This document shows positions 28,691 to 38,122 of a stretch of DNA of 64,000 bases, piece after piece (the first letter of the stretch is position 1; each line of letters begins with the position of its first letter). The stretch comes from Roseibium sp. HPY-6. GTDB taxonomy: Bacteria; Pseudomonadota; Alphaproteobacteria; Rhizobiales; Stappiaceae. The DNA lies in NCBI RefSeq assembly GCF_040530035.1, contig NZ_JBEWCD010000002.1:3163563-3227562 (forward strand), in the 5' to 3' direction. The notes below the pieces were generated by a model that was given only the letters and a program-made list of their open reading frames with translations, ran no database searches and was not told where the DNA came from. The position numbers and the translations under genes are program-made.

Positions 28691-30793
28691 ATGCGCCCGC
28701 CGGTTCTTGATCCTCTTTTTGCTCCCGTCTCCACCTTGCCCGGGATAGGACCCAAGATTGCAAAACTCGTCTCCAGTCTCGTTGGCGGGCAACCCGACAG
28801 GGATGCAACGGTTGCCGATCTTCTGTTTCATGTCCCGCACAGCCTGATCGACCGTCGACACAGACCTGGCATCGCATATTCGGAAAATGGCGATATCGTC
28901 ACGCTTGATATCACAGTCGGTAGACATCAGGCACCGCCCCGGCACTCCAAAGCGCCATACAAAATCTCGGCTTTTGATGAAACGGGCCAGATCGATTTCG
29001 TCTTTTTTCACCCGCGCAGGGACTGGCTTGAAAAGACATTTCCTGAAGGCGAGCGCAGAATTGTCTCTGGCAAGGTGGAGTGGTTCAACGACAGACCGCA
29101 AATGGTGCACCCGGACTACGCGCTCAAACCCGAAGAAGCGGAGCAAATGCCGTCGATTGAACCGGTCTATCCGTTGACGGCTGGGCTTGCTTCCAAAACG
29201 TTGCAGAAAGCCATGCGCGCAGCGCTTGAGCGCGTTCCGCAAATGCCGGAATGGCAAAATGAAGCGCATCACCATCAGACCGGCTGGCCGGACTTTCAGG
29301 ACGCGCTGCAGACGCTTCACCTGCCAAAAGAACGCCAGGACATTGAGCCGCAGTCACCTTACATGCAACGCCTTGCCTACGACGAATTGCTGGCAAGCCA
29401 GCTCGCACTGGCAATGGTACGCGCCAACATGCGAACGCTCGGCGGCATCGCAAGAACACCTTCCGGCGCTTTGCAAAAGGCCGTGATTGACGCCCTGCCG
29501 TTTCAACTGACCGAAAGCCAGGCGAACGCGATTCGCGAAATCAATGAAGATCTTGCGGAGCCGACTCGTATGCTCAGGCTGCTTCAGGGCGATGTTGGCT
29601 CCGGTAAAACGGTTGTAGCCCTCGCAACGCTTGCGCAGGTGATTGAAACCGGCGCCCAGGGCGGCCTCATGGCGCCGACCGAGATCCTCGCGCGCCAGCA
29701 CTTTGCCTCCATGGAACCGCTTTGCCAGAAGGCTGGCATCCGCCTTGCGCTGATGACCGGAAAGGACAGCCAAAAGGAACGGCGCCTTCTTCAGGAAAAG
29801 CTTGATGCCGGTGAGATTGACCTTGTGGTCGGCACGCACGCCCTCTTTCAAGGGTCTGTCTCCTTCAAGAACCTTGGCATGGTCGTCGTCGACGAACAGC
29901 ATCGGTTCGGCGTCCATCAGCGCCTCGCCCTTTCCGGAAAGGGCCAGGGCGTCGACGTTCTGGTCATGACGGCAACACCGATCCCGCGCACGCTCGTCCT
30001 CACCTGTTTCGGTGATATGGACGTCTCCCGACTCACGGATAAACCGGCCGGGCGCAAACCCATCAAAACCGTTTCCGTCTCGCTGGATCGGTTGGATGAA
30101 ATCATTTCCAGAGTTGGCTCAGCCATCTCGGAGGGGCAAAAGGTCTATTGGGTGTGTCCGCTGGTTGAAGAATCGGAAAAAATTGACCTCGCCGCTGTCG
30201 AGGACCGGCACCGCGTGCTCGAGCACGCTCTCAGGCAGTCAGTCTCGCTTGTTCACGGGCGCATGAGCGCCAATGAGAAAGACGCGGCCATGTCGGCGTT
30301 CAAGACGGGCGCGACAAAAGTCTTGGTTGCGACAACCGTGATTGAAGTCGGTGTTGATGTTCCAGATGCGACCATCATCGTGATCGAACACGCAGAACGC
30401 TTCGGACTGGCTCAGCTTCACCAGCTCCGGGGCCGTGTCGGCCGCGGCGACAGACCCTCTTCCTGCGTTCTTCTCTACAAGGGGCCCTTGGGAGAAACGG
30501 CCGGGGCCCGGCTTAACATCATGCGCGAGACCAATGACGGGTTCCTGATTGCAGAGGAGGATCTCAAGCTGCGTGGCGGCGGTGAAATTCTCGGAACACG
30601 GCAATCCGGCACACCGGGCTTTCGCATTGCGCGCGCCGACGAACACGCCGACCTTATGGAAGTCGCGCGCGATGACGCGCGACTCATTCTTCAAACCGAT
30701 CCTGACCTCAAATCAAAACGCGGCGAAGCGCTTCGTTGCCTGCTTTATCTTTTCGGCAGAGATGCCGCGATCAGGCTTTTGCGGGCTGGGTGA
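28691..30793 (+). CDS. recG: ATP-dependent DNA helicase RecG
   Basis: Branched-DNA helicase that processes stalled forks and Holliday junctions. The 700 residues contain the N-terminal wedge region (FAPVSTLPGIGPKIAKL, then an OB fold around residues 60-140), Walker A GDVGSGKTVVALATLAQV, DEQHRFGV, TATPIPRTL, and RIARADEHADLMEVAR near the C terminus. Start ATG 28691 (MRPPVLDPLF) is chosen because the upstream frame to 28562 lacks similarity. Its stop codon abuts the stop codon of the convergent DUF502 gene. Confidence 0.96.
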   Translation: MRPPVLDPLFAPVSTLPGIGPKIAKLVSSLVGGQPDRDATVADLLFHVPHSLIDRRHRPGIAYSENGDIVTLDITVGRHQAPPRHSKAPYKISAFDETGQIDFVFFHPRRDWLEKTFPEGERRIVSGKVEWFNDRPQMVHPDYALKPEEAEQMPSIEPVYPLTAGLASKTLQKAMRAALERVPQMPEWQNEAHHHQTGWPDFQDALQTLHLPKERQDIEPQSPYMQRLAYDELLASQLALAMVRANMRTLGGIARTPSGALQKAVIDALPFQLTESQANAIREINEDLAEPTRMLRLLQGDVGSGKTVVALATLAQVIETGAQGGLMAPTEILARQHFASMEPLCQKAGIRLALMTGKDSQKERRLLQEKLDAGEIDLVVGTHALFQGSVSFKNLGMVVVDEQHRFGVHQRLALSGKGQGVDVLVMTATPIPRTLVLTCFGDMDVSRLTDKPAGRKPIKTVSVSLDRLDEIISRVGSAISEGQKVYWVCPLVEESEKIDLAAVEDRHRVLEHALRQSVSLVHGRMSANEKDAAMSAFKTGATKVLVATTVIEVGVDVPDATIIVIEHAERFGLAQLHQLRGRVGRGDRPSSCVLLYKGPLGETAGARLNIMRETNDGFLIAEEDLKLRGGGEILGTRQSGTPGFRIARADEHADLMEVARDDARLILQTDPDLKSKRGEALRCLLYLFGRDAAIRLLRAG

Positions 30794-31531
30794 TCAGGCT
30801 TCTTCCCGCTCACGGATACGCTCCAGTTTCTCCGGTTCCGCAATAACATCTTCGAAAATCTCAGGAAGGTCAGGACTGACAAGTCCGGCTGAAATCACCA
30901 GCTTGGCTGCATCTTCAACGCCCATGGAAAGTTCGATCACGTCTTCCTTCGGCACGAACAAAAGAAAGCCGGAGGTCGGGTTCGGGGTTGTCGGCAGGAA
31001 CACGGATACCGTCTCCGCCGTGTCCTTTAGACGCTTGGCAACCTCGCCTTTGGTATCGGTCGAGATGAAAACGATTGCCCAAAGACCCTTGCGTGGGTAT
31101 TGGACAAGCGCTGCTTTGGTAAAACTGTTTCCACGCTCATCAAGCACTGTCTCAAAAATCTGCTTCAAACCACTGTAAATATTACGAACAAGCGGCATCC
31201 TGCCGACGATGCCTTCGCCGACGGAAATCAGACTGCGTCCCAGAAAGTTTGCGGCAAGGAAACCAACGATCGTCAGAACGAAGATCGCAACGATCAACCC
31301 GAATCCCGGAACGGGAAACGGCAGATAGGTTTCCGGGTTATAGACCTTTGGAACGAAGGGCTTTACCCAGCCATCCACCCACTTGATGAATGTCCAGGTC
31401 AGCCACAGCGTGATGCCGATCGGACCTGTTATCACCAGACCGGTCAGGAAATAGTTTCTGAGGCGCGTTGCCGGACCAGCGCGATGTCCTTTGATCGCTG
31501 CGTCTTCTGATTTATGTTTGTTGCGGCTCAT
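30794..31531 (-). CDS. DUF502 family membrane protein
   Basis: Inner-membrane protein of unknown role. The 245 residues (from ATG 31531) contain two hydrophobic spans (NYFLTGLVITGPIGITLWLT and FGLIVAIFVLTIVGFLAA), then the family segment RMPLVRNIYSGLKQIFETVL and later FLPTTPNPTSGFLLFVPKED. This order is typical of DUF502. It converges on recG with no spacer at all, the two stop codons being adjacent. Confidence 0.9.
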   Translation of the reverse strand: MSRNKHKSEDAAIKGHRAGPATRLRNYFLTGLVITGPIGITLWLTWTFIKWVDGWVKPFVPKVYNPETYLPFPVPGFGLIVAIFVLTIVGFLAANFLGRSLISVGEGIVGRMPLVRNIYSGLKQIFETVLDERGNSFTKAALVQYPRKGLWAIVFISTDTKGEVAKRLKDTAETVSVFLPTTPNPTSGFLLFVPKEDVIELSMGVEDAAKLVISAGLVSPDLPEIFEDVIAEPEKLERIREREEA

Positions 31532-31654
31532 GGGCAAAAACCAGACAGGGTCCTTTTGAGTGCTCGTCTTTCTGTGTCACACACACTAGATAATAATTCT
31601 TATCGCAGCGCGGTATCCTTCGCTTGACTAATTTTTCAGCGATATACCCTAAAA

Positions 31655-32050
31655 ATGCCGATTGCGGAGGCACGATTGCGGCGTTTCACATTCAAACTTC
31701 TGGGAGCCGGATGTGTAGGCCTGGGAATTGTCGGCGCTTTCCTGCCGCTTTTGCCAAGCACAATCTTTTTTATCCTTGCGGCAGCCTGTTTTGCCCGCTC
31801 TTCTCCTGCGCTTGAAGCCCGCATACTGAACCACCCCGTTTTCGGTCCACCGGTAATTGCCTGGCGCGAGCACGGCGCCATTCCGGTGAAGGCAAAGGCT
31901 ATCGCTGTCGCAGGCATGGCATTCGGCTATTGTTTCTTCTACTGGTCGACCGCCCCCGTACCCTGGTTGGCTGCAATTACTGCTATATTAATAGTCGCCT
32001 GCGCAACCTATGTCGTCAGCCGGCCGTCTGGGCCAAATACCGAACCATGA
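31655..32050 (+). CDS. YbaN family (DUF454) inner-membrane protein
   Basis: Small membrane protein of the DUF454 family. The 131 residues carry the signature LGIVGAFLPLLPSTIFFILAAACFARSSP and NHPVFGPPVIAWREHGAIP, followed by two further hydrophobic segments. The family function is unknown. It is divergent from the DUF502 gene and 59 bases upstream of the Imm11-like gene. Confidence 0.88.
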   Translation: MPIAEARLRRFTFKLLGAGCVGLGIVGAFLPLLPSTIFFILAAACFARSSPALEARILNHPVFGPPVIAWREHGAIPVKAKAIAVAGMAFGYCFFYWSTAPVPWLAAITAILIVACATYVVSRPSGPNTEP

Positions 32051-32109
32051 TTGCGTCATCTCGATCCGTGTCACCTTGAACTCATGTCTTTTCGAATTGA
32101 ACGTGTTTC

Positions 32110-32784
32110 ATGAAAACCAATAAAGCAGTCTGGATCAGTGGCGCGTTGTCCAGTGGGGAACTCAGCAACAAGCTGGGTATTCGCTCCAAATATTATGGGC
32201 ATGATTGGGAAGAGCCCACTCACATCGTTCCCAAAGAACCGGAAAAAGTGCTGCGCGACATGCAACGGCAGTCACGTGGGGGGGACTTGCAGCGAGAAGA
32301 CTTTCCCGAGGCATGTTACGTGTTTGATCCAGAACGTTTCAGCAAAACAAAGGACTTCTTCTTTCTTGGCGGGTTCGCGGCGGTTAAAGGGAAGTTGGCG
32401 GAGGTGCTTGCATCGGTGAACCTTGGAACAGGAGGGCTCACTCGTGTGCCGGTCTTTGAGGCCGACAAGCAAACCGAGCTTCCCGGTCCATTCTATGCAC
32501 TCACCATTGCTGCTCGCGAGGGAACGTTTTGTGCCGCAGAGAGCGTAAACCTGCGCTCCATATTTTCAATGGAGCAACACGGCAAAGAGCTTTGGAGGCA
32601 GTTTGCCGATGGTGACGACCAAATCGCCGTCACACCTAAGGCATTGGAGGATGGTCCCGATCTTTGGGTTGACCCAAAACTCCGGTCCACGCTGTTTTTG
32701 AGCGAGACCTTAATCAAGGCTATCCGACAGGCGCACATGAAGGAAGGTTATTTGCGGCTTTCGCGTTGTAGGGTTGTGCGCTGA
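32110..32784 (+). CDS. Imm11-like (DUF1629) putative immunity protein
   Basis: The 224 residues resemble the Imm11/DUF1629 family: VNLGTGGLTRVPVFEADK in the middle and a C-terminal region with DLWVDPKLRSTLFLSETL and LRLSRCRVV. Family members are often found as immunity genes beside polymorphic toxins. No toxin is nearby, so it is an orphan here. There is no signal peptide, consistent with cytosolic immunity. It has a weak ribosome site and codon use somewhat less GC-rich than its neighbours, consistent with recent acquisition. The family call is from memory of the pattern and needs a profile search. Confidence 0.6.
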   Translation: MKTNKAVWISGALSSGELSNKLGIRSKYYGHDWEEPTHIVPKEPEKVLRDMQRQSRGGDLQREDFPEACYVFDPERFSKTKDFFFLGGFAAVKGKLAEVLASVNLGTGGLTRVPVFEADKQTELPGPFYALTIAAREGTFCAAESVNLRSIFSMEQHGKELWRQFADGDDQIAVTPKALEDGPDLWVDPKLRSTLFLSETLIKAIRQAHMKEGYLRLSRCRVVR

Positions 32785-32882
32785 ATTCGTTTTATTGGAT
32801 GCGGTTTTCCTTGACGCAGCCAATGCCAGACACGGTGAGCGAACCAATCATTCAAAGCTCGGATTCACCACCAATGCACGTT

Positions 32883-33320
32883 TCAGTCGTCCGGAATAAG
32901 CCGTTTTCCTAACGCGACTGCTTTTTCCGGTGCATAGCCGAGACCGTCGTAGAATTTCTTGACGGCCTCGTTGCCTTGTCTCACGAAGAGATTGATCTTG
33001 GGACAGCCTAGTCCGATCAGAAACTCCTCGCAGTGCTCCATGAGACGAAGGCCCAGCCCGGATGACTGATGTTCAGGATCGATACTGAGATAGTAGATCG
33101 CTCCGCGATGGCCATCGTAGCCTGCCATCACGGCCCCAATCACCTTGTTGCCCTTCAGCAGGACAAAAAAACCTCCCTGAGGGTCGGTCAGCTTGCGGTC
33201 TATATCCTTGTCCGGGTCGTTCCAGGGTCGTGTGAGTCCACAGGACCGCCAGAGCGCGATGACCTGCGCCCGATAGCGCTCTTCAAATGGCGTTATGACC
33301 GTTTCCGCTTCATCGACCAT
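32883..33320 (-). CDS. GNAT family N-acetyltransferase (YpeA-like)
   Basis: Acetyl-CoA-dependent acetyltransferase. The 145 residues have the GNAT core: FFVLLKGNKVIGAVMAGYDG, YYLSIDPEHQSSGLGLRLME (the CoA pyrophosphate loop), and NLFVRQGNEAVKKFYDGLGY. This resembles E. coli YpeA and SpeI-type relatives; the acceptor is unknown. Its start lies only three bases after the glmS stop, so translation is probably coupled to glmS. Confidence 0.88.
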   Translation of the reverse strand: MVDEAETVITPFEERYRAQVIALWRSCGLTRPWNDPDKDIDRKLTDPQGGFFVLLKGNKVIGAVMAGYDGHRGAIYYLSIDPEHQSSGLGLRLMEHCEEFLIGLGCPKINLFVRQGNEAVKKFYDGLGYAPEKAVALGKRLIPDD

Positions 33321-33323
33321 CGT

Positions 33324-35150
33324 TCATTCCACCGTGACGGATTTTGCCAGGTTGCGGGGCTGGTCAACGTCCGTCCCCATGAACACGGCGGTGTGGTAGG
33401 CAATCAACTGCACCGGCAGTGCGTAGATGACCGGCGCGACGATGTCCGACATGTCTGGCAGGATCAAAACGTCTTCTGCAACACCGCCGCTTTCATCCGC
33501 GCCGCGCGCATCTGTGATCAGCACGATGCGGCCGCCGCGTGCCGCGACTTCCTGCATATTCGACACGGTCTTTTCATAGATGGAATCATAAGGAGCGATG
33601 ACAAAGACCGGCATGTTTTCATCAATAAGCGCAATCGGGCCATGCTTCAGCTCACCCGCAGCATAGCCTTCGGCATGGATGTAAGAGAGCTCCTTCAGCT
33701 TGAGGGCCCCCTCAAGGGCAAGCGGGAAGTTGGTTGACCGACCGAGGTAAAGCGCATTGTTGGCCTTGGAGAGAGGCTGCGAGAGCTTTTCAATGTCGAC
33801 TTCGCCGGCAAGGGCTTTCAACGCAAGGCTGGGCACTTCGGTCAGCTCGGAAACGAGTTCCTTTTCCCTCTCAGCAGTCAGGACACCGCGCTCGCGCCCG
33901 GCTTGAAGGGCAAGCGCCGCCAAAACCACGAGCTGACAGGTAAAAGCCTTTGTCGAGGCGACACCGATTTCCGGTCCGGCGATTGTTGGAAACACCATGT
34001 CGGCTTCCCGCGCAATAGTGCTCTCCGGCACGTTCACGACAGCACCGATCGCAGCGCCGTGTTCTTTGCAGTATCTGAGCGATGCGAGCGTGTCTGCGGT
34101 TTCGCCCGACTGCGAAATGAAAAGCGCGGCATCCTTCTCACTTACCGGGGTTTCACGATAGCGGAACTCGCTCGCGATATCGATGTCGACCGGAAGACGC
34201 GCATATTTTTCAAACCAGTATTTTGAAACAAGACCGGCAAGATAAGCTGTACCGCAGGCTGAAATGATGAGCCGAGACAAATCATTGAACCGGAGTCTTT
34301 CAACCCCGACAACGTTCGCGCTCATTGACGCATAATCGAAATACCGCGACAGCGTATGCCCAAGCACTTCAGGCTGTTCGTGAATTTCCTTGGCCATGAA
34401 GTGCTTGTAGTTGCCCTTGTCCATGAGATTGGACGTGACTGAGGACTTCGCTTCAACGCGCTCCACCTGCGTGTTGTTCCGGTCGAAAACCTGAACCCCG
34501 GACCGGGTAAGCACCGCCCAGTCCCCTTCGTCCAGATAGGTGATGCGGTCGGTGAAGGGAGAAAGCGCAATTGCGTCGGATCCGAAGTACATTTCCCCGT
34601 CGCCATGACCAATCGCCAGGGGAGATCCTTTGCGTGCTCCGATCATGAGGTTGTCTTCACCTGCAAAAAGCATCGCAAGTGCGAACGCCCCCTTGAGGCG
34701 TGGCAACGTTTGCGCAACCGCCTCCTGCGGCGAATGGCCCTCCTTGATCGCCGTATCAATCAGATGCGCGACAACCTCAGTGTCCGTGTCGGTGCTCAAG
34801 ATCGCACCCTTAGACAGAACCTCCTCACGCAGTTCCAGATAGTTTTCGATAATGCCGTTGTGCACGATGGAAACGGAGCCGGCCTGGTGCGGATGGGCAT
34901 TCGAGACAGTTGGAGCGCCGTGTGTCGCCCACCGGGTATGACCGATACCCGAAGTGCCCGACAACGGCGAACGCTCCAGTGCAGCCTCCAGATTACGAAG
35001 CTTTCCCTCAGCCCGGCGCCGCACGAGATCGCCGTCTACGAGTGTTGCAACACCTGCGGAATCATACCCACGATATTCCAGACGCTTGAGGGAATCCACG
35101 ATGCGTGGAGCAACGTCAAAATTTCCTAAAACACCAACGATCCCGCACAT
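33324..35150 (-). CDS. glmS: Glutamine-fructose-6-phosphate aminotransferase (isomerizing)
   Basis: Makes glucosamine-6-phosphate from fructose-6-phosphate and glutamine, the entry to peptidoglycan and LPS amino sugars. The 608 residues begin MCGIVGVLGN with the Cys nucleophile exposed after Met removal, have GHTRWATHGAPTVSNAHPH, and two SIS domains (SACGTAYLAGLVSKYWFE; FISQSGETADTLASL) ending in PRNLAKSVTVE. It is downstream of glmU by 112 bases, forming a glmU-glmS-GNAT unit. Confidence 0.98.
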   Translation of the reverse strand: MCGIVGVLGNFDVAPRIVDSLKRLEYRGYDSAGVATLVDGDLVRRRAEGKLRNLEAALERSPLSGTSGIGHTRWATHGAPTVSNAHPHQAGSVSIVHNGIIENYLELREEVLSKGAILSTDTDTEVVAHLIDTAIKEGHSPQEAVAQTLPRLKGAFALAMLFAGEDNLMIGARKGSPLAIGHGDGEMYFGSDAIALSPFTDRITYLDEGDWAVLTRSGVQVFDRNNTQVERVEAKSSVTSNLMDKGNYKHFMAKEIHEQPEVLGHTLSRYFDYASMSANVVGVERLRFNDLSRLIISACGTAYLAGLVSKYWFEKYARLPVDIDIASEFRYRETPVSEKDAALFISQSGETADTLASLRYCKEHGAAIGAVVNVPESTIAREADMVFPTIAGPEIGVASTKAFTCQLVVLAALALQAGRERGVLTAEREKELVSELTEVPSLALKALAGEVDIEKLSQPLSKANNALYLGRSTNFPLALEGALKLKELSYIHAEGYAAGELKHGPIALIDENMPVFVIAPYDSIYEKTVSNMQEVAARGGRIVLITDARGADESGGVAEDVLILPDMSDIVAPVIYALPVQLIAYHTAVFMGTDVDQPRNLAKSVTVE

Positions 35151-35262
35151 GAAAAGGTCCCTGTCAAATTGATGATTAGCTGCCCTGCTTTAGACGAGAG
35201 AGCGCTAAGTATTGAAATCAATACGTGTTTCAGAAAATGTCAGGCGCGCTGCCCCAATGCTT

Positions 35263-36618
35263 TCAGGACTTTGCATCCTTTTCAGCCTTTAACCTGTCTC
35301 TCAGCCGCCCGGCAGCCCCTTCTTTGACCACCTGTCGTGCTCTTCCGAAAGCCAGCGAATCTTTCGAAACATCGTTGGTTATGACGCTCCCGGCCGACAC
35401 GAAGGCACCGTTCCCCAATCGCACTGGGGCAACCAGGGTTGAATTCGAGCCGACGAAACTTGCCGCACCGATTTCCGTCCGGTGTTTGAGATAGCCATCG
35501 TAGTTGCAGGTGATGGTACCCGCGCCGATATTCGATCTGGAGCCCACGCTGGCATCGCCGACATAACTGAGATGGTTCGCCTTTGCACCAGCCCCGAAAG
35601 TGGCATTCTTGACCTCCACGAAGTTCCCGATTTTCGCGTCGCTCGCCAGGACCGTTCCCGGTCTGAGCCTGGCGTAGGGACCGACAACGCATCCCGTTCC
35701 AACATCGGCACCCTCAAGATGGCTAAAGGCGCGAATGGTTGCGTCCGCGGCAACTCTCACACCCGGCGCAAAAACAACATTCTGCTCCACGGTAGCGCCT
35801 GGCTCCAGCCTGGTGTCATGGGAGAAATACACCGTTCTGGGCGCTAGCAGCGTGCAGCCGTTTTCCATGACGAAGCGGCGCATCCGATCCTGAAAGTCTT
35901 CCTCGCAGGCTGCGAGCTGCACGCGCGTGTTGATGCCTTGTGTCTCTGTTTCTGAGCCTTCGACGGCAACCACGGTAAGGCCGCGCTGATTTGCAATTTC
36001 GACCGCATCCGTAAGGTAGAACTCACGCTTGGCGTTCTGGTTGCCGATCGCCTCCATGAGCGAGAGCGCGTGCTCGCCGGAAAATCCCATGATCCCGGAA
36101 TTGCAGAAGGTCACACGCCGCTCTTCCGGGGTCGCATCTTTTTCTTCCCGGATGGCCACGAGACGGCCATCCTCGATCAAAAGCCGTCCATACCCAAAGG
36201 GATCTTTTGCTTCAAAACCGAGCACAACGAGATCCGCACCCGACTCGAGCTGCCGCCTCACATTCCTGATCGTTCCGGACGTAACAAGCGGCGTATCACC
36301 AAAAATGACCAGAACATCGTCAACAGGGCTGGCAAGAGATGGCTTGGCGGACAAAGCGGCGTGCGCTGTGCCGAGGCGCTCGGTCTGGATATGACAATCG
36401 GCTGCGGGCATGAGTTTGCGCACCAGCTCTTCCAGCGCGGGCATATCAGGACCGGTGACCACGGAAACCCGGTCAGAACCTGCTGCCTGCAGCGCTTTCA
36501 GGACATGGCCGACCATCGGCAGCCCGCCGATTTCGTGGAGCACTTTGGGCAGGTCCGATTTCATACGGGTCCCAAGGCCTGCGGCGAGAACAATTGACAG
36601 GCAGGAGCGAGTGGTCAT
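35263..36618 (-). CDS. glmU: Bifunctional GlmU (UDP-GlcNAc synthesis)
   Basis: N-acetylglucosamine-1-phosphate uridyltransferase plus glucosamine-1-phosphate acetyltransferase, giving UDP-GlcNAc. The 451 residues carry the uridyltransferase motif LAAGLGTRMKSDLPKVLHE, then from about residue 250 a left-handed beta-helix of hexapeptide repeats (ATVEQNVVFAPGVRVAADA, KIGNFVEVKNATFG, SNIGAGTITCNYDG). Start ATG 36618 preferred over the TTG two codons upstream. It works with GlmS encoded just downstream. Confidence 0.97.
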   Translation of the reverse strand: MTTRSCLSIVLAAGLGTRMKSDLPKVLHEIGGLPMVGHVLKALQAAGSDRVSVVTGPDMPALEELVRKLMPAADCHIQTERLGTAHAALSAKPSLASPVDDVLVIFGDTPLVTSGTIRNVRRQLESGADLVVLGFEAKDPFGYGRLLIEDGRLVAIREEKDATPEERRVTFCNSGIMGFSGEHALSLMEAIGNQNAKREFYLTDAVEIANQRGLTVVAVEGSETETQGINTRVQLAACEEDFQDRMRRFVMENGCTLLAPRTVYFSHDTRLEPGATVEQNVVFAPGVRVAADATIRAFSHLEGADVGTGCVVGPYARLRPGTVLASDAKIGNFVEVKNATFGAGAKANHLSYVGDASVGSRSNIGAGTITCNYDGYLKHRTEIGAASFVGSNSTLVAPVRLGNGAFVSAGSVITNDVSKDSLAFGRARQVVKEGAAGRLRDRLKAEKDAKS

Positions 36619-36799
36619 GAACAATCCATCTTAAAACTACGGATAAGAGCCGAACGATCGGGACCCTATATGCCCCGATCCACAGAACATTGAAAGATCT
36701 GACTGGCTGAGCATTTCCGTTTTGGTTTCGTTAACCATAATGAACACCAGATGCGATACCTTTACGCAGATTCGCAGTCATGATCCGGAATGAAACGCC

Positions 36800-38023
36800 T
36801 TGCTTGAACCTCAGGCCAGAAAGACAAAACGAGACATCGTTCGCGACGTGTTCACCGCGCCGCGGGTCGGCCTCCTGTCTTGGGCGTTCGCCGCGGTCAT
36901 CATGGGCACGATCGGTCTTGCCTCTTATCAGTTCGGAGCTCCCTCTTTCTCCCCCTCCTTTGCAGTCCCTCAATCCGTTCCCACCGGAACGCAATTGCCA
37001 TCCGGGACGTCACCCGAAACGACGGCGTCAACTGGCCAATTGGTTGCGATACCGATTCCTGACGCGCGCGTTCTGAGCCAGGACAACGAAGCCGCCAGAA
37101 GTCTTGAGCAAAGCCAGATCGAAGTTCTGCAGCGTGAAGTCGTCGGACTGCGCCGCCGTTTGACGGCACTTACCGAACAAAATCTTACTTACTCAAGGCG
37201 CATCGCCGCGCTTGAACGGGAGGCGGCAACAGCGAAGCTGGCGAATGCCGAATTTGCCGCTCCGAGGGTGGACGACTTTCCAGAGCGCTCCCTTGCCCCG
37301 CAACCTGGAAAAATTGTAACGCAAACGCCCTCTCCTCCGGTCGGTGTCGTGCCTGATACCGGCGAACCTGCCAATAACCCGATGGTTCCCTCAGGTGAAG
37401 GATCGGTGCAAATCTTGCAGGATGGGTCGCCGACAATAACTGTTGAGCCTCAAGGTGGAGAGCCCTCCAGACGCATTGAGTTCACTCAGAAACCACCGCC
37501 TTCAGTGGCAGTGCCGACGCCTGAAGTGACCGCACAGGAGCCTGTGCGCATTGTTGCTGCTCCGTCCGCACCGGATACATCGCTCACAACAGGCTCCATA
37601 CCGCCGGTTCAATCGCGAGAAATCGAGCCTTTCAACACGAACCCGACACGAACCACCCCTGCGCCAACAGTGATCACTCCTTCACATCCGGCAGGTCGGC
37701 TCAGGAGCGGCGGCGACAGCCAAGTCAAGCGCAGTGATTTTGGCGCTGTCATTGGACACTACAGATCCCGTGCCGGTGCCGCGAAAGCATGGGCCGATTT
37801 CAAGGAACAGAACGAAGAACGTATGCGGGACCTTCGGCCTCTGCTCATGGAAAAACAGACCGAAGAGGGCGGAATTGCACTCATGATCGGCCCCTTCGCG
37901 AACGCGGCCGATGCCGCCGTCGCGTGCCTTCATTTACTGGATGTCACGGAGCTTTGCAGACCGGCCTTATATGCCGGCGATCCGTTGGTTACCGCAGCAG
38001 AATTCAGGGACTCTGCTTTTTAG
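36800..38023 (+). CDS. SPOR domain protein
   Basis: Membrane-anchored protein with a C-terminal SPOR-like domain, which in relatives binds denuded peptidoglycan at division sites. The 407 residues have one span near the N terminus (LLSWAFAAVIMGTIGLASYQF), a coiled-coil stretch (EVVGLRRRLTALTEQNLTYSR), a long Pro/Thr-rich linker, and a final domain DFGAVIGHYRSRAGAAKAWADF to VTELCRPALY. A TTG start at 36800 follows an in-frame stop three codons upstream and no ATG precedes the membrane span, so TTG is likely. Specific role unknown. Confidence 0.75.
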   Translation: MLEPQARKTKRDIVRDVFTAPRVGLLSWAFAAVIMGTIGLASYQFGAPSFSPSFAVPQSVPTGTQLPSGTSPETTASTGQLVAIPIPDARVLSQDNEAARSLEQSQIEVLQREVVGLRRRLTALTEQNLTYSRRIAALEREAATAKLANAEFAAPRVDDFPERSLAPQPGKIVTQTPSPPVGVVPDTGEPANNPMVPSGEGSVQILQDGSPTITVEPQGGEPSRRIEFTQKPPPSVAVPTPEVTAQEPVRIVAAPSAPDTSLTTGSIPPVQSREIEPFNTNPTRTTPAPTVITPSHPAGRLRSGGDSQVKRSDFGAVIGHYRSRAGAAKAWADFKEQNEERMRDLRPLLMEKQTEEGGIALMIGPFANAADAAVACLHLLDVTELCRPALYAGDPLVTAAEFRDSAF

Positions 38024-38122
38024 ACGCCCTTGCCCCCTTGCCGGGTTTCGCAGGCAAATTTTCGGAAGGGGCTAAATTTCCAGAACCAATGATCCACGAA
38101 ACCATCTGCTTGCGCAGAAGCG

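Noticed and set aside
38038..38062. Hairpin TTGCC/GGCAA followed by ATTTTC between the SPOR gene and ccdA
   Set aside because: Only five base pairs with a ten-base loop; not convincing.
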